This document shows, one piece after another, positions 61,759 through 64,000 of a DNA stretch of 64,000 nt. The notes under the pieces were generated by a model, which was not told where the DNA came from, made no database searches, and saw only the letters and a program-made list of their open reading frames with translations. The translations under genes were made by a program, and so were the position numbers. The first letter of the stretch is position 1. Each line of letters begins with the position of its first letter. This stretch comes from JABDIP01 sp965212545 (GTDB lineage: Bacteria > Pseudomonadota > Alphaproteobacteria > DSM-16000 > Inquilinaceae), in assembly GCA_965212545.1 (NCBI GenBank), contig CBDBVB010000021.1, positions 1 to 64,000 on the forward strand, given 5' to 3'.

Positions 61759-63357
61759 TCATGGAAAGATGCCGTGGAGGTACCAGCGGGGTGGGATGTC
61801 GGGGTCGAACAGACCGGCGCGATACAGCCAGAAGCGGCGGCCTTGGGTGTCCTCGACCCGGAAATAGTCGCGCGGACGATTGGCCACCGCGCCGGCCGGC
61901 ACATCCTGCCACCATTCCGGCGACAGCCGCTCGGGTCCGTCGGCGCGGATGATCCGGTGCACGACCCGGCCTCGGCGGAACAGCACCGGCGGGTCGTCGG
62001 GCACCGGGGCGACGGCCTCCACCGGCTCCGGCTCCGGCAACAGGCGCACCGGCCGCAGCCGGTCCGGCCAATTCGTCGGCGTGTCGGGGTCGACGGTCGG
62101 CCCATCCATCGCCGGGCGCATGGCCACCTCGCGCTCCGGCAGATGGCTTTCGAACGGCACCGGGCGGACCACCGCGTTGCGGCCCAGCCGCCCGGCCAGC
62201 CGGTCGACCAGATCGTCCACCGGCGTGTCGTCGCCGCCGAGCCCCGCCGCGCCCCCCGGCGCGTCAAACCCGATCTGCGCCGGACCGAGCGGCTCCGCCA
62301 GCAGCGCCGACAGCACCGCAACCTCGATCCCGAAGCCGGCATCGATATGGTCCAGCCGCCCGGCCAGCAACCGAAACAGGTGGCCCGGCCGGCGGCTCGG
62401 CCGGCTGGTGCCGATCGACTGCCGGTCGACGCCGCCATCGACCCGATAGAGCGCCAGCTCGACCCGCCGGGCGCCCTGCTGCGCCTGCTCCAGCCCGGCG
62501 CAGAGCTGGTCGAGCAGCCGCGCCAGCGCCGCGGAGACATCCTCGGTGCGGCCGATCGCCTCGGGAAAGACCATGCGGGCCAGATGTGTCGGGACCGGCC
62601 GGCGCGGCGAGACCGGTTCGACCGCCCGGCCAAGGGCCTGATCGAGGCGGCGCAGAACTTCCGGCCCAAAGCGGGCGGCCAGGCTGCCGCGCGGCAGGGC
62701 GATCAGATCGCCGATCCGGCGCAGGCCGAGTCGCTCAAGGCCTTCGACCGTGGCCGGATCGAGCCTGAGCGCGGCGATCGGCAGTCCGGCCAACGCCGCC
62801 TCGGCCCTGCCCGGTGGGATCAGGGCTTCGCCGAGCGGCGCGCCCGGCCGGCCATAACCGCCGCCCATGCGCGACACCGCCCAGGCCGCTCCCGGTGTGT
62901 CGGCGACGGCCAGGAAACCGGCATAGCCGATCGCCACCAGGCGCTCGATCAGGTCGCGCGCCAGCCCGGCCTCGCCGCCGAACAGATGAGCGCAGCCGGT
63001 GATGTCGAGCAGGATGCAGTCATCGCCATGGGTGGTGGTCCAGGGGGTATAGCGGCCGCACCAATCGGCCAGGCCGGCCAGCGCCCGGGCATCGGCCACC
63101 GGATCGGCCTCGACCGCCTGCAATTCCGGCTCCAGGGCGCGGGCATCGGCCAGCGGCATGCCGGGGGCGAGGCCGGCGGCGGCGGCCAGCGCATCCACGG
63201 CAACCAGGTTGAGCCGCCCACGTTCCGCCGTCATGACCGCCAGTGGGCCCAGCGGGCCGCTGGATGGCGCCGCCACCGCGGCCTGCCGAGCCCAATATCG
63301 GCGCAGCCGGTCAGTCGGCAGGGTCGGCAGCCACAGGGCCAGGATGCGCCGGTGCAT
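61759..63357 (-). CDS. imuB: Y-family DNA polymerase-like protein ImuB
   Basis: 532 residues opening MHRRILALWLPTLPTDRLRR, where active Y-family polymerases have an acidic metal ligand, so it is the catalytically dead ImuB class. NLVAVDALAAAAGLAPGMPL, DITGCAHLFGGEAGLARDL and the helix-hairpin GLERLGLRRIGDLIALPRGSLAARFG match the family. It bridges DnaE2 and the sliding clamp. It is preceded by a LexA box and followed by dnaE2, the usual order. Confidence 0.95.
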   Translation of the reverse strand: MHRRILALWLPTLPTDRLRRYWARQAAVAAPSSGPLGPLAVMTAERGRLNLVAVDALAAAAGLAPGMPLADARALEPELQAVEADPVADARALAGLADWCGRYTPWTTTHGDDCILLDITGCAHLFGGEAGLARDLIERLVAIGYAGFLAVADTPGAAWAVSRMGGGYGRPGAPLGEALIPPGRAEAALAGLPIAALRLDPATVEGLERLGLRRIGDLIALPRGSLAARFGPEVLRRLDQALGRAVEPVSPRRPVPTHLARMVFPEAIGRTEDVSAALARLLDQLCAGLEQAQQGARRVELALYRVDGGVDRQSIGTSRPSRRPGHLFRLLAGRLDHIDAGFGIEVAVLSALLAEPLGPAQIGFDAPGGAAGLGGDDTPVDDLVDRLAGRLGRNAVVRPVPFESHLPEREVAMRPAMDGPTVDPDTPTNWPDRLRPVRLLPEPEPVEAVAPVPDDPPVLFRRGRVVHRIIRADGPERLSPEWWQDVPAGAVANRPRDYFRVEDTQGRRFWLYRAGLFDPDIPPRWYLHGIFP

Positions 63358-63394
63358 GCTCCTCTCCCGGACTCAGGCGGAATGGATCGAACTA

Positions 63395-63409
63395 GAACAT
63401 AATAGGAAC
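63395..63409 (-). promoter_or_regulatory. LexA (SOS) box upstream of imuB
   Basis: On the minus strand the sequence is GTTC-CTATTAT-GTTC, the direct-repeat GTTC-N7-GTTC box of alphaproteobacterial LexA, ending 37 bp before the imuB start and inside the 158-bp gap to imuA. It implies a separate damage-inducible promoter for imuB-dnaE2. Confidence 0.85.
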
Positions 63410-63515
63410 ATTTGTGGACGAATCAAGTCAGCCTTGCCCTTCACGGCATCCAATGACGAAGGGCGATGGAATGCCCGAGACACGCAGGACATGCGCGGGA
63501 CGGGTATCGAAGCCC

Positions 63516-64000
63516 CTATGCCGCGTCGGCGGTGTGACGCGCCGGGATGAGCAGCGGGCCGGGAACGGCGGCAGTCGGGGCGGAAGCCGGGTCGGCAAGG
63601 GCCAGGCCCGCGGCCGGACCGCGCCATGCGACCGGCCAGCGTCCCGGCCGGCCGCCGCGGCAGCGCAACAGGTCCAATTGCCAGCACGGGGTGCCGATCC
63701 CGGGCTCGCCGACGACCGGATGGCTGCCCAGGGCGGCGACCCGCCAGCGGGTGACGGCGCTGCTTGTCATCTCGGCCCCCTGTCGGCGCAGCAGGAAGGC
63801 GGTGACGCCGCCGGCCTCCGCCGCCAGCTGCAGCCGGCGGCTGGCGGTCAGATCGGCCGCCTCCACCTCGCCAACCACCGCGGCGATCGCGGCGGAGCGG
63901 GCCGCCTCTTCCAGCGCCCAGAGCAGATCCGCCGGTCGGCGGCCACGCGCCAGGACCAGACGGTCCGGCGTCAGCCCAAAGCCGGCCAGGCCCGGCGCAT
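63516..64000 (-). CDS. imuA: ImuA (RecA-like mutasome protein), 3' part
   Basis: 161 codons run off the right edge. The visible part reads FGLTPDRLVLARGRRPADLLWALEEAARS, AAIAAVVGEVEAADLTASRR, RLQLAAEAGGVTAFLLRR, then PCWQLDLLRCRGGRPG, which is the C-terminal half of ImuA/SulA-like RecA-fold proteins. The Walker region lies outside the window. It binds ImuB and supports DnaE2-dependent mutagenesis. The gap to imuB is 158 bp and carries a LexA box, so the two may not share all transcripts. Confidence 0.9.
   Translation of the reverse strand, partial: APGLAGFGLTPDRLVLARGRRPADLLWALEEAARSAAIAAVVGEVEAADLTASRRLQLAAEAGGVTAFLLRRQGAEMTSSAVTRWRVAALGSHPVVGEPGIGTPCWQLDLLRCRGGRPGRWPVAWRGPAAGLALADPASAPTAAVPGPLLIPARHTADAA

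Noticed and set aside
61687..63402. 571-codon plus-strand frame over imuB
   Set aside because: Antisense shadow; covers the LexA box and the imuB start.

Overview
The window is a GC-rich, gene-dense chromosomal segment from an alphaproteobacterium, most likely a Rhodospirillales-type lineage. The evidence is gene content and order: an RNase E with a long basic/acidic tail, the block aroQ-accB-accC-aat facing (DUF2155)-mlaD-NDUFA12, clpS-clpA beside a phasin gene, a class II (B12-dependent) ribonucleotide reductase, a DUF1127 protein, a split imuA/imuB/dnaE2 mutasome with a GTTC-N7-GTTC LexA box, and a VWA plus membrane-DnaJ pair. I see no rRNA, tRNA, CRISPR array, prophage or intact insertion sequence; the content is mostly housekeeping.

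Layout. 1-7.9 kb: 3' part of rne; mtgA, an aminotransferase and a gamma-glutamyltransferase-like lipoprotein on the minus strand; an M48 protease with TPRs and a DsbA-like oxidoreductase on the plus strand. 7.9-11.3 kb: a small ABM-like protein, then an aromatic (homogentisate-type) catabolic set, maiA, a frame-disrupted HAD gene, a fumarylacetoacetate hydrolase, and a divergent MarR regulator with a clear dyad operator. 11.4-18.6 kb: shikimate, fatty-acid and envelope housekeeping genes, an EamA exporter and DUF1127. 18.9-30.6 kb: nrdJ (frame-disrupted), a penicillin-acylase-like hydrolase with a poly-Asp tail, RidA, an agmatinase-family protein, a FemAB/GNAT-like protein and recQ. 30.8-39.5 kb: nucleoside deaminase, CoA-transferase, clpA/clpS, phasin, the proteasome-like Anbu protein, a lipoprotein, and a DD-carboxypeptidase with a SPOR domain. 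39.5-48 kb: a minus-strand sugar-nucleotide block (phosphohexomutase, ugd, galU), membrane DnaJ, VWA, DUF3179 and a bile-acid symporter-like gene; most are broken by single-base indels. 48-58 kb: TAXI-type receptor, acyl-CoA synthetase, HCCA isomerase, alanine dehydrogenase, a small unknown gene pair, nucleoside hydrolase, leucine-type dehydrogenase, bfd and a UgpC-type ATPase. 58-64 kb: the SOS mutasome dnaE2-imuB-imuA.

The least ordinary content is non-coding. Two MITE-like elements of about 265 bp (2621-2894 and 48203-48463) have unrelated terminal inverted repeats but the same nested plan, terminal repeats enclosing two internal hairpins, and both abut the 5' end of a gene; the second supplies the in-frame ATG of the TAXI receptor gene. 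A palindromic repeat places the dnaE2 Shine-Dalgarno in a 9-bp hairpin stem. Predicted regulatory dyads lie upstream of marR/fah (MarR type), nrdJ (NrdR-like), the phasin gene (PhaR-like) and imuB (LexA).

A caution on quality: about ten genes carry frameshifts, most resolvable by eye as single extra bases, clustered at 18.5-21.5 kb and 41-48 kb and hitting genes such as nrdJ and galU that are unlikely to be dead. I read most of these as consensus or assembly error. I did not find a clear new multi-gene system. The best candidates for novelty are the MITE architecture, the altered GGT-like active site, and the unknown pair at 53516-54185.
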